Of a stretch of DNA of 64,000 nucleotides, positions 43,377-52,592 are shown in pieces; within the stretch, counting starts at the first letter, position 1, and the number at the start of each line of letters is the position of its first letter. Below the pieces are notes generated by a model that did not search any database, had not been told where the DNA came from, and saw only the letters and a program-made list of their open reading frames with translations. The stretch is from WJKK01 sp964638225 (GTDB lineage Bacteria; Patescibacteriota; WWE3; UBA101185; UBA10185), in contig CAZWYL010000002.1 of NCBI GenBank assembly GCA_964638225.1, positions 1-64,000 of the forward strand, read 5' to 3'. The position numbers and the translations under genes are program-made.

Positions 43377-44720
43377 ATGAAAGATCATAGTGAAAAAATA
43401 CTTACCGTAGGCGAATACCTGGAACTTCTAAATGAATACATCAAACCCGTAAATTTCAGTATTGTAGGTGAAGTCAGCTCCGTTACTGATCGTTCCGGTG
43501 GTACAGTATTTTTTACTGTTTCTGATGAAGAGGAGCAAGCAGTATTGGACTGCGTTATTTGGAGAAATGTTTATAAAGGTCTGGGATTCAAATTAGAGGA
43601 AGGTATGAAGATTAAGATGAGCGGGCACCCGAATATTTATAAACCTAGGGGCAGACTTTCATATGTGGCTCATTCCATTATTCCTACCGGCGAGGGCGCC
43701 TTAATGAAAGCCTTTGAAGAACTTAAAAAGAAGTTAAAGGAAAAGGGTTTCTTTGCTCCGGAAAGAAAGCGACCCCTTCCTCAATATATTACAAAGATTG
43801 GACTAATAACTGCTAAACAGAGCGATGCTATAAAAGATTTTGAAACCCATTTGGGAAATTACGGCGCTACGGTGTATGTATATGACGTTCGCGTAGAAGG
43901 TTTCAACGCCGTAAAAAACATCGTAGATGCAATAAAAAATCTTAATGAAAGTCCTTTAGATATAGAGGTGCTGGTTCTAACCAGGGGAGGGGGGAGTCTG
44001 GAAAGCTTGCAGGCCTTCAACTCTGAGGCAGTGGCCCGAGCAATATACTCCTCTAAAATACCTGTACTTTCGGCAATTGGACACGAGAGAGATATCACCA
44101 TTTCGGATCTAGTTGCAGATACAAGAGGATCCACCCCAACGGATGCGGGAAAAATCATTTCTAAGGATTGGAGAGAAGCCAAAAACAAAATGGAAGTAAT
44201 TAAAGAAAGAATATTTTCAAAATATGAAACCACATTACTAGGAGATTACGATTATCTCCAGTATCAAAAGGAAAGAATTATAACCAAATTTGCGGATCTT
44301 CTAAATAAACGAAAAAACAAAGTTAAAAATATTTCCTCTAATTTGTTTTTGTACTTCCAAAACATCCTCAAAAAAGTTTACGTACTTAAAAGAGATTTAG
44401 AAAGTAATTTCTTTAAATACAAAACTCACATAAGGGAAAACGAACAAAGACTCAGAAATTTAAAACTATTGCTGATAAGTGAATACAAGCATAATCTCAA
44501 TACTTCAAAAAACAAAATAAAGCAGCTAAACCAGCTTCTGAAATCAAATAATCCTGAGAAGAAACTAGAACAAGGATATTCAATAACCCAAAATAGTAAG
44601 GGAGAACTTATAAAATCAGTTAGCAGCTTAAGTAAAAATGATATACTAAGTACATATTTTGCTGACGGAGAAGCAAAATCTTCCGTCACAGAAACAATCA
44701 AAGAAAAGGAGAAAAAATAA
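43377..44720 (+). CDS. xseA: Exodeoxyribonuclease VII large subunit
   Basis: 447 residues from M-K-D-H-S-E-K. The start is set by TATAAT (43365-43370) exactly six bases before it, shortening the open frame from 43332. N-terminal OB fold (INFSIVGEVSS-like), then the catalytic domain with KIGLITAKQSDAIKDF, RGGGSLESLQAFNSEAVARAI and GHERDITISDLVADTRGSTP, and a long coiled-coil C-terminus. With XseB it degrades single-stranded DNA from both ends. The xseB gene follows after two bases. Confidence 0.96.
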   Translation: MKDHSEKILTVGEYLELLNEYIKPVNFSIVGEVSSVTDRSGGTVFFTVSDEEEQAVLDCVIWRNVYKGLGFKLEEGMKIKMSGHPNIYKPRGRLSYVAHSIIPTGEGALMKAFEELKKKLKEKGFFAPERKRPLPQYITKIGLITAKQSDAIKDFETHLGNYGATVYVYDVRVEGFNAVKNIVDAIKNLNESPLDIEVLVLTRGGGSLESLQAFNSEAVARAIYSSKIPVLSAIGHERDITISDLVADTRGSTPTDAGKIISKDWREAKNKMEVIKERIFSKYETTLLGDYDYLQYQKERIITKFADLLNKRKNKVKNISSNLFLYFQNILKKVYVLKRDLESNFFKYKTHIRENEQRLRNLKLLLISEYKHNLNTSKNKIKQLNQLLKSNNPEKKLEQGYSITQNSKGELIKSVSSLSKNDILSTYFADGEAKSSVTETIKEKEKK

Positions 44721-44722
44721 AA

Positions 44723-44986
44723 ATGACCAACAAAACCAAAAAAGATAAAGTAGACTTTAAAAAGGCTATAGAGGAACTGGAAGAAATTAACGACTGGTTT
44801 TCTCAAGAAGATATCGATCTTGATGAAGGGTTGAAAAAACTAAAAAAAGGCAAAGATCTGATAATTTCCTGTCAAAAAAGATTAGATGAGGCAGAAACAG
44901 AATTTATAGATATAAAAAATGAACTAGAAAGCCTTAATCAAAAAGAAGATCTTGAAAATGCAGAGGACCTTGAACTGGATCTGTAA
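44723..44986 (+). CDS. xseB: Exodeoxyribonuclease VII small subunit
   Basis: 87 residues, two helices: DFKKAIEELEEINDWFSQED and LDEGLKKLKKGKDLIISCQKRL are the XseB signature. It forms the helical partner of the XseA coiled coil. It is in operon with xseA (two-base spacing) and has a Glu/Asp-rich tail typical of the family. Ends 18 bases before the convergent pyruvate kinase gene. Confidence 0.95.
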   Translation: MTNKTKKDKVDFKKAIEELEEINDWFSQEDIDLDEGLKKLKKGKDLIISCQKRLDEAETEFIDIKNELESLNQKEDLENAEDLELDL

Positions 44987-45003
44987 CTCTCCTCCTATAA
45001 AAA

Positions 45004-46473
45004 CTAGGCAACCGTAATAACAGATAAGGAATTTATATTGCCGGGGTCTTCGGCACGTTTTCCGTGAACGTAAAGTATCGTCTCACCTTCCTGCAAGAAA
45101 CCCTCATCTTTTAGCTCTTCTATCAACACTTCAGGATTAGAAAATTCATCTCCTTTTAGATCAATATAGATAGGGAAAACACCGTAACTGAGGGTAAGAG
45201 TTTCAACCGTTTTATCTTGATCGCTTAAAGCTAGTATGGGTACTTTTGGACGATAGCTTGAAAAAACGCGGGCAGTATACCCAGTTTCCGTACCTACAAC
45301 CAACTTATCTATATTAACTCCACTAAAAGGAGTGAGCATACTTAAAGCTGAATTTACTACAGCATGGGTTTGATCCAATGCCGAAGGTACATAGTCTATA
45401 TCAGCTGTTGTGTGAAGTTCATTAAAAGAAGAAATTTTAGACATAAAATCTACAGCTTTAACAGGATACTTACCCACAGCTGATTCTGCTGAGAGCATTA
45501 CTGCATCAGTTCCGTCATAGACAGCTCCGGCAACATCAGCTGCCTCAGCTCTCGTAGGTAGAGGATTTTTTACCATAGATTGAAGCATTTGGGTTGCTAC
45601 AATTACGGGTTTAGAGGCCTCACGACATTTGTCTATAATCATCTTCTGAAAATAGGGTAGTTTTTCCAGAGGAGTTTCAACGCCTAAATCGCCGCGTGCA
45701 ATCAATAGAGCATCGGAATATTCGATAATTTCATCAATATTATCAAGGCCTGATTGACTTTCTACTTTAGCTACAATTTGAGCGTCCATCTCACGATTTT
45801 TTATCTCCTCCCGCAAAATTTTAATATCATTTTTAGAATTTACAAATGAAAGTGCTACAAAGTCTATCTTGGCTTTAGCGGCAGCATCTAGTTTCGCTAA
45901 ATCAGCTTCTATCAAAGGAGGAAGATCTAAACTTTTCCCTAAAATGTTCAAGCTTTTACCTGTCCCAATAACTCCGGAATCAAGAATTTTGGCTCTAATT
46001 ACATGATCGTGGACTCTTTCCATTACCTCAAAATTATGAAATCCATCCTCAATGCTAAATTTATCTCCCTTCTCTAAAGACTCTAATACCAATTTCTGCA
46101 AAACAATAACATACTTGTTCTTTATATCTTTGGAATCAACTAAAGAGGTAACTTCCAAATTCCTTGTGAAATCTTCTTCCCTGCTCACAAAAAGAAGCTC
46201 CTCTCCAGAACCCAACTCAATTTCTTTATCATCGGAAGTCTTTGTGCGAATCTCAGAACCTTGTAGATCTATCATAATACCTATCCTGATACCAAGCTTA
46301 TCTGCCACTTTCTGAACTAAATCAATACGATCCAAATGCCAATCCGAAACATTATGCTTCATGTTAAAACGAAAAACATTAACTCCAGCCTTTAATAATT
46401 CTTCTATTATCTTGGGATCATCTGAGGAAGGGCCCATTGTTGCTACAATCTTGGACAGTTTCTGAATTCTCAT
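45004..46473 (-). CDS. pyk: Pyruvate kinase
   Basis: 489 residues. KIVATMGPSS start, N-terminal barrel with FRFNMKHN (active-site Arg), IDLQGSEIRT, the SFVNSKNDIKILREEI strand, ARGDLGVETPLEKLPYFQKMII, VATQMLQSM and the domain-swapped C-terminal allosteric domain. It makes ATP and pyruvate from PEP. The usual MTKGD-type Lys region (KVESQSGLDN) is preserved. It would be the ATP-yielding end of glycolysis in a cell with few other pathways. Confidence 0.97.
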   Translation of the reverse strand: MRIQKLSKIVATMGPSSDDPKIIEELLKAGVNVFRFNMKHNVSDWHLDRIDLVQKVADKLGIRIGIMIDLQGSEIRTKTSDDKEIELGSGEELLFVSREEDFTRNLEVTSLVDSKDIKNKYVIVLQKLVLESLEKGDKFSIEDGFHNFEVMERVHDHVIRAKILDSGVIGTGKSLNILGKSLDLPPLIEADLAKLDAAAKAKIDFVALSFVNSKNDIKILREEIKNREMDAQIVAKVESQSGLDNIDEIIEYSDALLIARGDLGVETPLEKLPYFQKMIIDKCREASKPVIVATQMLQSMVKNPLPTRAEAADVAGAVYDGTDAVMLSAESAVGKYPVKAVDFMSKISSFNELHTTADIDYVPSALDQTHAVVNSALSMLTPFSGVNIDKLVVGTETGYTARVFSSYRPKVPILALSDQDKTVETLTLSYGVFPIYIDLKGDEFSNPEVLIEELKDEGFLQEGETILYVHGKRAEDPGNINSLSVITVA

Positions 46474-46629
46474 AACACTTCAATGTTAGCATATTCTTAA
46501 TTAATACTTACATTAAAAACTTTGTTTAAACTGCCCAGACAGCCCCCAAAACTCCCGATACTGGCAAAAAAGCCACATTCTAAAAAAACAGCACTTGAAA
46601 ACAAGCAACTAAACATATATAAATTAGAT

Positions 46630-48047
46630 ATGGATAGTTTCGTATTTCCTTCGTACCTTACGGGAGTTAAGAATATACCTTTTAACAAGAGCGAACCTCT
46701 AAAATTATTTATAGATATCAACTCCTGCTTTGCCACTGTAGAACAACAGTACAATCCAAGACTTAGGAACAAACCTATTGCTATAGCAGCTTACAAAGGA
46801 CCTTCCGGATGCATTATTGCTCCTTCAATTGAAGCCAAAAAACTGAGTATAAAAACAGGCATGAGAGTGAGGGAAGCGCAAAAAATCTACCCCAAACTAA
46901 TAATAATGGAACCGGATGCTCCTAAATATAGAGAAGTCCATAAAAAAATCAGAAAACTATTAAACTCTTACACCCCAAAGGTAATTCCCAAATCCATAGA
47001 CGAATTTGCAATTGACATAGAAAATACTCCGGCTCAAAGAAAAGGAAGTATTAAAACAGCCAAAAAAATAAAACAGGACATAAAAAATAGAGTAGGGGAG
47101 TGGATTACAGTTTCAATAGGAATAGCTCCTAATATATTTCTAGCTAAAACTGCCTCTGATATTAAAAAACCGGACGGCTTAATAACTATTGACCACAAAA
47201 ATCACCTAGAAATATTTTCTAATTTGAAACTCACAGATTTAAAGGGTATTAAATCGGGAAATTCAGCCAGATTAGCAACTCAAAATATTTTTACTGTCTT
47301 AGATCTTTACGNNNNNNNNNNNNNNNNNNNNNNNNNNNNNNNNNNNNNNNNNNNNNNNNNNNNNNNNNNNNNNNNNNNNNNNNNNNNNNNNNNNNNNNNN
47401 NNNNNNNNNNNGGAAATTCAGCCAGATTAGCAACTCAAAATATTTTTACTGTCTTAGATCTTTACGAAGCAAATATAGAAACTTTATGTAACGCATTCAA
47501 TTCCATAGCAGGATATTATTGGCATTTGAGAATCCGCGGACATGAAATTGACAATAAAACTTCAAAAAAGAAAAAATCTATGGGAAACTCTTATGCGATT
47601 CCTGGAAATAAAAGAAAGAGAGAAGAACTAACACCCATCCTTTATAAACTTGTGGAAAAAACCTGCAAAAGAATGCGGGAGGAAAACTATCAAGCTAGAG
47701 GATTCAGCTTAAATATAAAATACAGAGATGGGACTTGCTGGAAAACCCATAAAACGTTACAGAAACACCTAGATAATACTCAAGAAATATATAAAATTTT
47801 TTATAAACTACTACTTCAGCGCCCCAAAGAAAAGCCGGTAAGAATTTTGGCAGAAAGCTGCTTCCATTTGGTAAAAAGCAAAGAAAAACAATTGAATTTA
47901 TTTAATCATGATACAAAAATTAAAAATCAGAATTTGCAAAAAGTTGTAGACAAAATTAATCAAAAATTTGGCGATCTAACTTTAAAGCCAGCCGAAATAT
48001 TAAAGGCAAAAAACGACGTCCCAGACAGAGTAGGATTTGGCAAATAG
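46630..48047 (+). CDS. dinB: Y-family DNA polymerase (Pol IV/DinB-like), split only by an artefactual gap
   Basis: Start at M-D-S-F-V-F: TATAAA at 46618-46623 is exactly six bases before it (the open frame extends to 46522 but without signals). Palm motifs LFIDINSCFATVEQQ (about 26-40) and SIDEFAIDI (about 120-128, catalytic Asp-Glu) are intact, with the thumb region TVSIGIAPNIFLAKTASD. The 55 bases before the gap (47257-47311) are repeated exactly after it (47412-47466); merging them restores one frame to 48047. The C-terminal little-finger part is present. Translesion synthesis. Confidence 0.9.
47257..47466. other. Spurious scaffold gap flanked by an identical 55-base overlap
   Basis: Bases 47257-47311 and 47412-47466 are identical, separated by exactly 100 N. 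The two contigs overlap by 55 bases and were not merged. Removing 155 bases (N run plus one copy) puts the two parts of the polymerase gene in the same frame (155 leaves remainder 2, which is the observed frame shift). Confidence 0.95.
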
Positions 48048-48081
48048 AAAAACCCTGCCAAACATATGATAGTATTAAAAA

Positions 48082-48423
48082 GTGGCGGGAAGTTATTCAA
48101 GAAACAAAGGAAGAAGGCTGGAACAAGAAATAGTAAACCTTTTGAAAGATGAGGATATTGATGCTAAAAGAATTAGCATGGTGGAAACAGGCCGCATAGT
48201 AAAAGGGGATATTCTCGTATGTGATCAGTGGAAATGCGAAGTAAAAGGCGGTTCACAGGTTCCAAAATTTTTGTATAACTCCAGAAAAGATGGAGAAGAG
48301 ATTTTGTTCTCTCGAAGAGATAGAAAACACTGGATAGTTTCCATGGACTTAGAAAAATTCATTGAACTGTTCTCAAAAGCTTTAAAAACAGATCCTGAAG
48401 ACATCCAAAAGGATGAAATATAA
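48082..48423 (+). CDS. PD-(D/E)XK nuclease-like protein (Holliday-junction-resolvase-like)
   Basis: 113 residues from a GTG with TAGTAT exactly six bases upstream. SRNKGRRLEQEIVNLL (Glu about 14), VKGDILVCDQWKCEVKGG (Asp about 42 and the E-x-K pair at about 50-52) give the E...D...ExK order of Hjc-type and phage resolvase-like nucleases. A metal-dependent endonuclease acting on branched DNA is likely, but the C-terminal substrate region is not diagnostic. It follows dinB by 34 bases. Confidence 0.75.
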   Translation: MAGSYSRNKGRRLEQEIVNLLKDEDIDAKRISMVETGRIVKGDILVCDQWKCEVKGGSQVPKFLYNSRKDGEEILFSRRDRKHWIVSMDLEKFIELFSKALKTDPEDIQKDEI

Positions 48424-48447
48424 ATACAAATACACTAAAATGAAAGT

Positions 48448-49146
48448 ATGAACAAAAAACTCCAGAAATTCTTAACTTTATTATTACTTAGTTCAACAGC
48501 AATCCTCCTCTCCGCCTGCACCCCAAAACTTGCAATAGAAGAAATTTTCAAACGCGGAACTGACGATCCAACGGCCGCAATAGACGAAAAACCATCGCCA
48601 TTCAAAGATCAAATGGAAAAGTCAGAACCTGAAAGATTAACCGAACTTCTTAATAAAAACCAAAATCTAATATGCAATGTCGTCACCGATACCGGAGAAT
48701 CCAATACTCTATACACAAATGGAGAGTATTTCTATATGGAAACAGATATTTCACCTGGTGACACCGCGGAGGAATCCGGAAGGATTTACATACTCTATAA
48801 AGACAGCACTCTTTATAGCTGGATGGGGGAAGGGGACCGAGGAAAGCGTATGGACCTATCTGAAGACTTTACTTACCAGGATAATCAAAAGCCCTTAGAA
48901 GCATTGGAAAAGGCAAGATATGAGTGTGAAACCTGGACAGAAGTTGATCAAGAGATGTTTGAAATACCCGACAATATAACGCTTGAAACTTTAGAGAGAC
49001 CAAGTGAACTGCCTGCAGAACCGCAGCAGACAGAAGAAGATGTTGGAGAAGAAACCACCGGAACTGACCAACAATGCAGAATTTGCAAGTCAATTCAGGA
49101 CGATGAAGCCAAAATAGCTTGTTTACAAAGAAATAATTGCGAATAG
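48448..49146 (+). CDS. Lipoprotein of unknown function
   Basis: 232 residues. A lipoprotein signal ends at LLLSAC (Cys24). The mature part has a beta-rich centre (LICNVVTDTGESNTLYTNGEYFYMET) and an acidic Pro-rich linker. A C-terminal Cys cluster (QQCRICKS ... IACLQRNNCE) is probably disulfide-bonded outside. TAAAAT at 48436-48441 is exactly six bases before the ATG. No family recognised. Confidence 0.75.
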   Translation: MNKKLQKFLTLLLLSSTAILLSACTPKLAIEEIFKRGTDDPTAAIDEKPSPFKDQMEKSEPERLTELLNKNQNLICNVVTDTGESNTLYTNGEYFYMETDISPGDTAEESGRIYILYKDSTLYSWMGEGDRGKRMDLSEDFTYQDNQKPLEALEKARYECETWTEVDQEMFEIPDNITLETLERPSELPAEPQQTEEDVGEETTGTDQQCRICKSIQDDEAKIACLQRNNCE

Positions 49147-49150
49147 TGTT

Positions 49151-49875
49151 ATGAATCTGCTTATACTGCCTTTTGATCATAGATCTTCTTTTTCAAAGAA
49201 AATTTTAGGAGTTGAAGGTAAACCTAATACTGAGCAAAAGGAAAAAATACAAGAACTTAAAAATATTATCTTTCAAGCCTTCAAAAAAGTTAGAGAAAAA
49301 GATGAGAAACCGGAGGAACTTGGAATATTAGTAGATGAACAGTACGGAAGTGAAATAATAAAAGAGGCGAATGCTCAAGGAATCACTACTGCCGTGGGAG
49401 TTGAAAAGAGCGGGCAAAAAATATTTAAATTTGAATATGGGAGAAAATTCTCAAAACACATAGAAAAATTGGAACCAGACTACGTAAAAGTACTGGTCAG
49501 ATATAATCCCGAAAATAAAAAGATAAATGCAAAACAATTGAAAAGACTCAAAAAGTTAAGTGATTACTGTGAAAAAAGTGGTAATAAACTCCTCTTTGAA
49601 GTACTGGTACCCCCAACAGAGGAAAACAAGAAATCAGAAATGGACTATGACACTGAAATTAGACCGCAAAAGACCAAAGAAGCCCTGGAGGAAATTCAGG
49701 AAAAAGTGAAAGTAGATATTTGGAAATTAGAAGGTTTTAATAGTGAGGGCTGGAAGCAAGTTTTGCAGGCTTTTCCCAAAGGCAAAGAGACCAACGTAAT
49801 AGTTCTGGGAAGAGGTGAAAATCCTCAAAAAGTAAACTTCTGGCTGAATGAAGCAGCTGAATTTGATCAAATCAT
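49151..49875 (+). CDS. DUF2090 family protein (aldolase-like), truncated by a gap
   Basis: At least 241 residues; the C-terminus lies in the N run. LILPFDHRSSFSKKILG is the hallmark opening of DUF2090, found at the C-terminus of 5-dehydro-2-deoxygluconokinase (IolC) proteins and resembling class I aldolases of the LacD/DeoC type. GILVDEQYGSEII, VEKSGQKIFKFEYG, VKVLVRYNP, LLFEVLVPP and IWKLEGF continue the barrel. Here it stands alone without the kinase, so a sugar-phosphate aldolase or isomerase role is guessed. It starts five bases after the lipoprotein gene. Confidence 0.8.
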
Positions 49876-49975
49876 NNNNNNNNNNNNNNNNNNNNNNNNN
49901 NNNNNNNNNNNNNNNNNNNNNNNNNNNNNNNNNNNNNNNNNNNNNNNNNNNNNNNNNNNNNNNNNNNNNNNNNNN
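49876..49975. other. Scaffold gap (100 N) between two convergent truncated genes
   Basis: The left flank is inside the plus-strand DUF2090 gene, the right flank inside a minus-strand secreted protein gene. Unlike the gap at 47312, no duplicated flanking sequence is seen, so real sequence containing both gene ends is missing. Confidence 0.9.
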
Positions 49976-50181
49976 TCGTTAAGGGATACAGTAACAGTCC
50001 CTGATGCCTCAGCTGTTCCTCTCAGCGTTGGTTTTGTCCCTGTGTACCACCACTCAGGATAAGTATTCCCGCCGGTTTCTAAGGAACCAATATGGGTTAA
50101 AACCAAAGAGGAAGCAAAAACAGTAGAAGAAAAGTTGAAAGTTAGTAAAAGGGCTATTAGAAATAGGCAGATCTTTTTCAT
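49976..50181 (-). CDS. N-terminal part of a secreted protein, truncated by a gap
   Basis: About 68 residues before the gap. A typical signal peptide (MKKICLFLIALLLTFNFSSTVFAS) is followed by a mature region with Gly/Thr-rich strands (PTLRGTAEASGTVTVSLN) as in bacterial Ig-like surface modules. On this strand TTGACA (50212-50217), 18 bases, TACAAT (50188-50193), six bases and ATG form a nearly ideal leaderless promoter. Probably a larger Ig-like repeat surface protein. Confidence 0.75.
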
Positions 50182-50187
50182 ACTTAA

Positions 50188-50217
50188 ATTGTAGACTATT
50201 TTAGTTTATACTGTCAA
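50188..50217 (-). promoter_or_regulatory. Consensus promoter for leaderless secreted-protein mRNA
   Basis: TTGACA on the minus strand at 50212-50217, an 18-base spacer, TACAAT at 50188-50193, then six bases to the ATG at 50181. It shows that the six-base -10 spacing coexists with a standard -35 box. Confidence 0.75.
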
Positions 50218-50253
50218 CAGAAAAGCTCAAATAATTAAATTTACTAAAGATAG

Positions 50254-51081
50254 ATGAAAAAAGCTCTAGATAATAAGAATAAAACCTTGCTTTTAATTGC
50301 GGCTGCTGTAATGGTACTGGCATGGATACTTCTTACAACAAAGGGTTTAATCAAGAAGGGAGATAATCCAGTACCAAAAGTAACGGAAGAAACCGAAGTG
50401 TTGCCAACAAATGTCATGAAAGATTATCTTACTCAACTTATAAAAAGTAATACTGAAGAAATCGCGAAAGAATTAGAACTGAATTCAATATCAGAAGATA
50501 CTATATTCACTGACTTTGAAATTACAAATCTTACTTACAACGACGAAAAGGCCAAAGTAGAAACACAGATATACCTTATTCACAGTTATTTAAATGCAAC
50601 CTTCTACTTAGAAAAAACTTACACATCAGAGGGAGCTACAAATAAGAACAATAACAGCGCCTGGAAAATTTATAAAAAAGAAATAGCTGATAAACCAAGA
50701 TATGATCAAAGCGGTGTGACTCTAGAACATGGATTTGATTGGAAAATCAATACTCAAAGCAGAATAACGGATGTTCTTAGTGAGTGGGGTCTTGAAAACG
50801 AGCAAAAAGGAATTGAACTTATCTTTATGATTGAAGAAGAGCCGAAAGAATTTTCAGAAAGCCTGATAGATTGCGACATAGAGCAATTCATAAACTGTTC
50901 TCAAATAGTAATAGGAGACAGAACATTTAATTCTTCTGAATTCAGAGACCATCCAATTGAGGTATTAGTTCTAGAACATGATCACCGCAATCTGATCATC
51001 ATGATTTATGAAGAAGAGCCGCACGAAAAAAACAAAGAAGAGATTTTCCAAATTATAAACTCTATAGAATTTAGATCGTAA
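50254..51081 (+). CDS. Single-pass membrane protein, unknown function
   Basis: 275 residues. N-terminal anchor (about 12-29) then a soluble external region with alternating helices and strands (IYLIHSYLNATFYLEKTY, WKIYKKEIADKP, FDWKINTQSRITDVLSEWG). A short Cys pair (IDCDIEQFINCSQIV) may form a disulfide. TACTAA lies six bases before the ATG. No family recognised. It precedes the pilus operon but has its own promoter-like box. Confidence 0.65.
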   Translation: MKKALDNKNKTLLLIAAAVMVLAWILLTTKGLIKKGDNPVPKVTEETEVLPTNVMKDYLTQLIKSNTEEIAKELELNSISEDTIFTDFEITNLTYNDEKAKVETQIYLIHSYLNATFYLEKTYTSEGATNKNNNSAWKIYKKEIADKPRYDQSGVTLEHGFDWKINTQSRITDVLSEWGLENEQKGIELIFMIEEEPKEFSESLIDCDIEQFINCSQIVIGDRTFNSSEFRDHPIEVLVLEHDHRNLIIMIYEEEPHEKNKEEIFQIINSIEFRS

Positions 51082-51116
51082 GAAGACAACCAATTCATTT
51101 TTGCTATACTAGAGTT

Positions 51117-51179
51117 ATGCAAAAGATACCTGCTCGAACTGAAAGAAATACCATTACTTCTTTAATTTTATCTGAATGA
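51117..51179 (+). CDS. 20-residue leader peptide coupled to the histidine kinase
   Basis: TATACT (51105-51110), six bases, ATG: the same leaderless promoter spacing as confirmed genes. The frame reads M-Q-K-I-P-A-R-T-E-R-N-T-I-T-S-L-I-L-S-E and stops at TGA 51177-51179, which overlaps the kinase ATG at 51176 (ATGA). Since the kinase has no ribosome-binding site of its own, it is probably translated by termination-reinitiation from this short frame. Confidence 0.6.
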   Translation: MQKIPARTERNTITSLILSE

Positions 51180-52558
51180 AGCTATTTTTATCCCCAGTAA
51201 TCGCACAATCAACAAATCTAGATATCAATTCCAAGATCAGTACGATAAGAAATATTTTTATAAAAGTATTTGGAAGTTGGTACCCGACTTCAGAAAATCT
51301 ACTAGAAGTAGCGGCTCTTACTTTAAGTGGAATATTAACGGTATTTATAATAGTAGTACTTAAAGCAAATAGAAAATTAAGAAAAAAAGAAAAGGAATTA
51401 GAGAAACAATATGAAAAAGTGGAAGAGCAATACCAAACTCTGCTTAACATTAAAGAAGACGTCCGAGCCGGCAAAAAGTTTGAGTTAGGCGTTGAGAGTG
51501 CCTCAGATCAAATAGTAATCACGGATCCGGAAGGAATTATTCTTTATGCAAACCCAGCCGTAAAAGAAATTTCTGGGTTTGATCCTCAAATGATACTTGG
51601 AAAAAAGGCCGGGTCAAAGAGACTCTGGGGCGGGCAGATGGATCCCGAATTTTACAAAAATTTTTGGCAGACAATAAAAGTAGAAAAAAAATCTTTTAAA
51701 GGTACATTTGAAAACAAAAAGAAAGATGGCACAAAATATTATGCTCAAACTACAGTATCCCCGGTATTGAATAGAAGTGGCGGAGTAAAATTCTTTGTAG
51801 GCATTGAAAGAGATATTACAAAAGAAAAGAAAGTTGAAAAAATGAAAGATGAATTCATCTCTTTAGCTTCTCACCAACTAAGAACACCCTTATCTGCAAT
51901 TAGATGGTACCTTGAAATGTTGTTTGACGGAGATGCAGGTAAATTAACAGATGAACAGGAAAAATATGCCACCAATGTTTACGAATCAAATCAAAGAATG
52001 ATCAACTTAGTGAACGCTCTCTTAAACGTATCAAAGATAGAAACGGGAAAAATTGCTATTAAGCCAAAACCTACTAACATAGTAAAACTTGTAGACCAAA
52101 TACTTGAGGAGTTAAATTCAGAAATTGAAAGTAAAAATCAAAAAGTAATTTTCAGCGCTAACCAAAATATTCCACCTATAGAACTAGATCCCAAACTAAT
52201 TAGAAATGTGTACTCAAATCTAATTATTAACGCCTCAAAATATTCTCCTCCTGCAAGCACTCTAGAGATTTTCATTTCAAAAAACAATGAAGAGGTGATA
52301 TCCCAAATATCTGATCATGGATACGGCATACCTGAAGAAGAGCACAAAAGAGTATTTCAAAAATTCTTTAGGGCACACAACGCAGTCAAAGCAGAGCCAA
52401 GTGGTACGGGGCTGGGGCTATACCTTTCAAAAACTATAGTGGAAACTTTCGGCGGAAAAATATGGTTCGAAAGCAACAAGGAAGGTACAACTTTTTGGTT
52501 TACAATTCCTTTGAACGGAGTGAAAACCAAGAAAGGGGCAACTAACCTAATCTCTTGA
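51176..52558 (+). CDS. PAS-domain sensor histidine kinase, head of the pilus operon
   Basis: 460 residues. One membrane helix (about 42-62), a coiled-coil stretch (about 63-90), a PAS domain (about 99-215, IVITDPEGIILYANPAV ... FKGTFENKKKDGTKYYAQTTVSPV), HisKA with His233 (SLASHQLRTPLSAIRW), and a HATPase domain with N box (NLIINASKYS), G1 (DHGYGIPEE) and G2 (GTGLGLYLSKTIVE). Likely phosphorylates one or both receivers downstream, and perhaps the OmpR-type regulator. Start coupled to the 20-residue leader. Confidence 0.95.
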   Translation: MKLFLSPVIAQSTNLDINSKISTIRNIFIKVFGSWYPTSENLLEVAALTLSGILTVFIIVVLKANRKLRKKEKELEKQYEKVEEQYQTLLNIKEDVRAGKKFELGVESASDQIVITDPEGIILYANPAVKEISGFDPQMILGKKAGSKRLWGGQMDPEFYKNFWQTIKVEKKSFKGTFENKKKDGTKYYAQTTVSPVLNRSGGVKFFVGIERDITKEKKVEKMKDEFISLASHQLRTPLSAIRWYLEMLFDGDAGKLTDEQEKYATNVYESNQRMINLVNALLNVSKIETGKIAIKPKPTNIVKLVDQILEELNSEIESKNQKVIFSANQNIPPIELDPKLIRNVYSNLIINASKYSPPASTLEIFISKNNEEVISQISDHGYGIPEEEHKRVFQKFFRAHNAVKAEPSGTGLGLYLSKTIVETFGGKIWFESNKEGTTFWFTIPLNGVKTKKGATNLIS

Positions 52559-52592
52559 AAGAGATTATTTATTAAACTAGGATGATGTTAAT

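Noticed and set aside
46522..46629. Longer N-terminus of the Y-family polymerase
   Set aside because: No start signal there; a -10 box six bases before the ATG at 46630 and the domain start favour the shorter form.
46522..48047. Two broken polymerase genes or a pseudogene
   Set aside because: The frame break comes only from an unmerged 55-base contig overlap plus 100 N.
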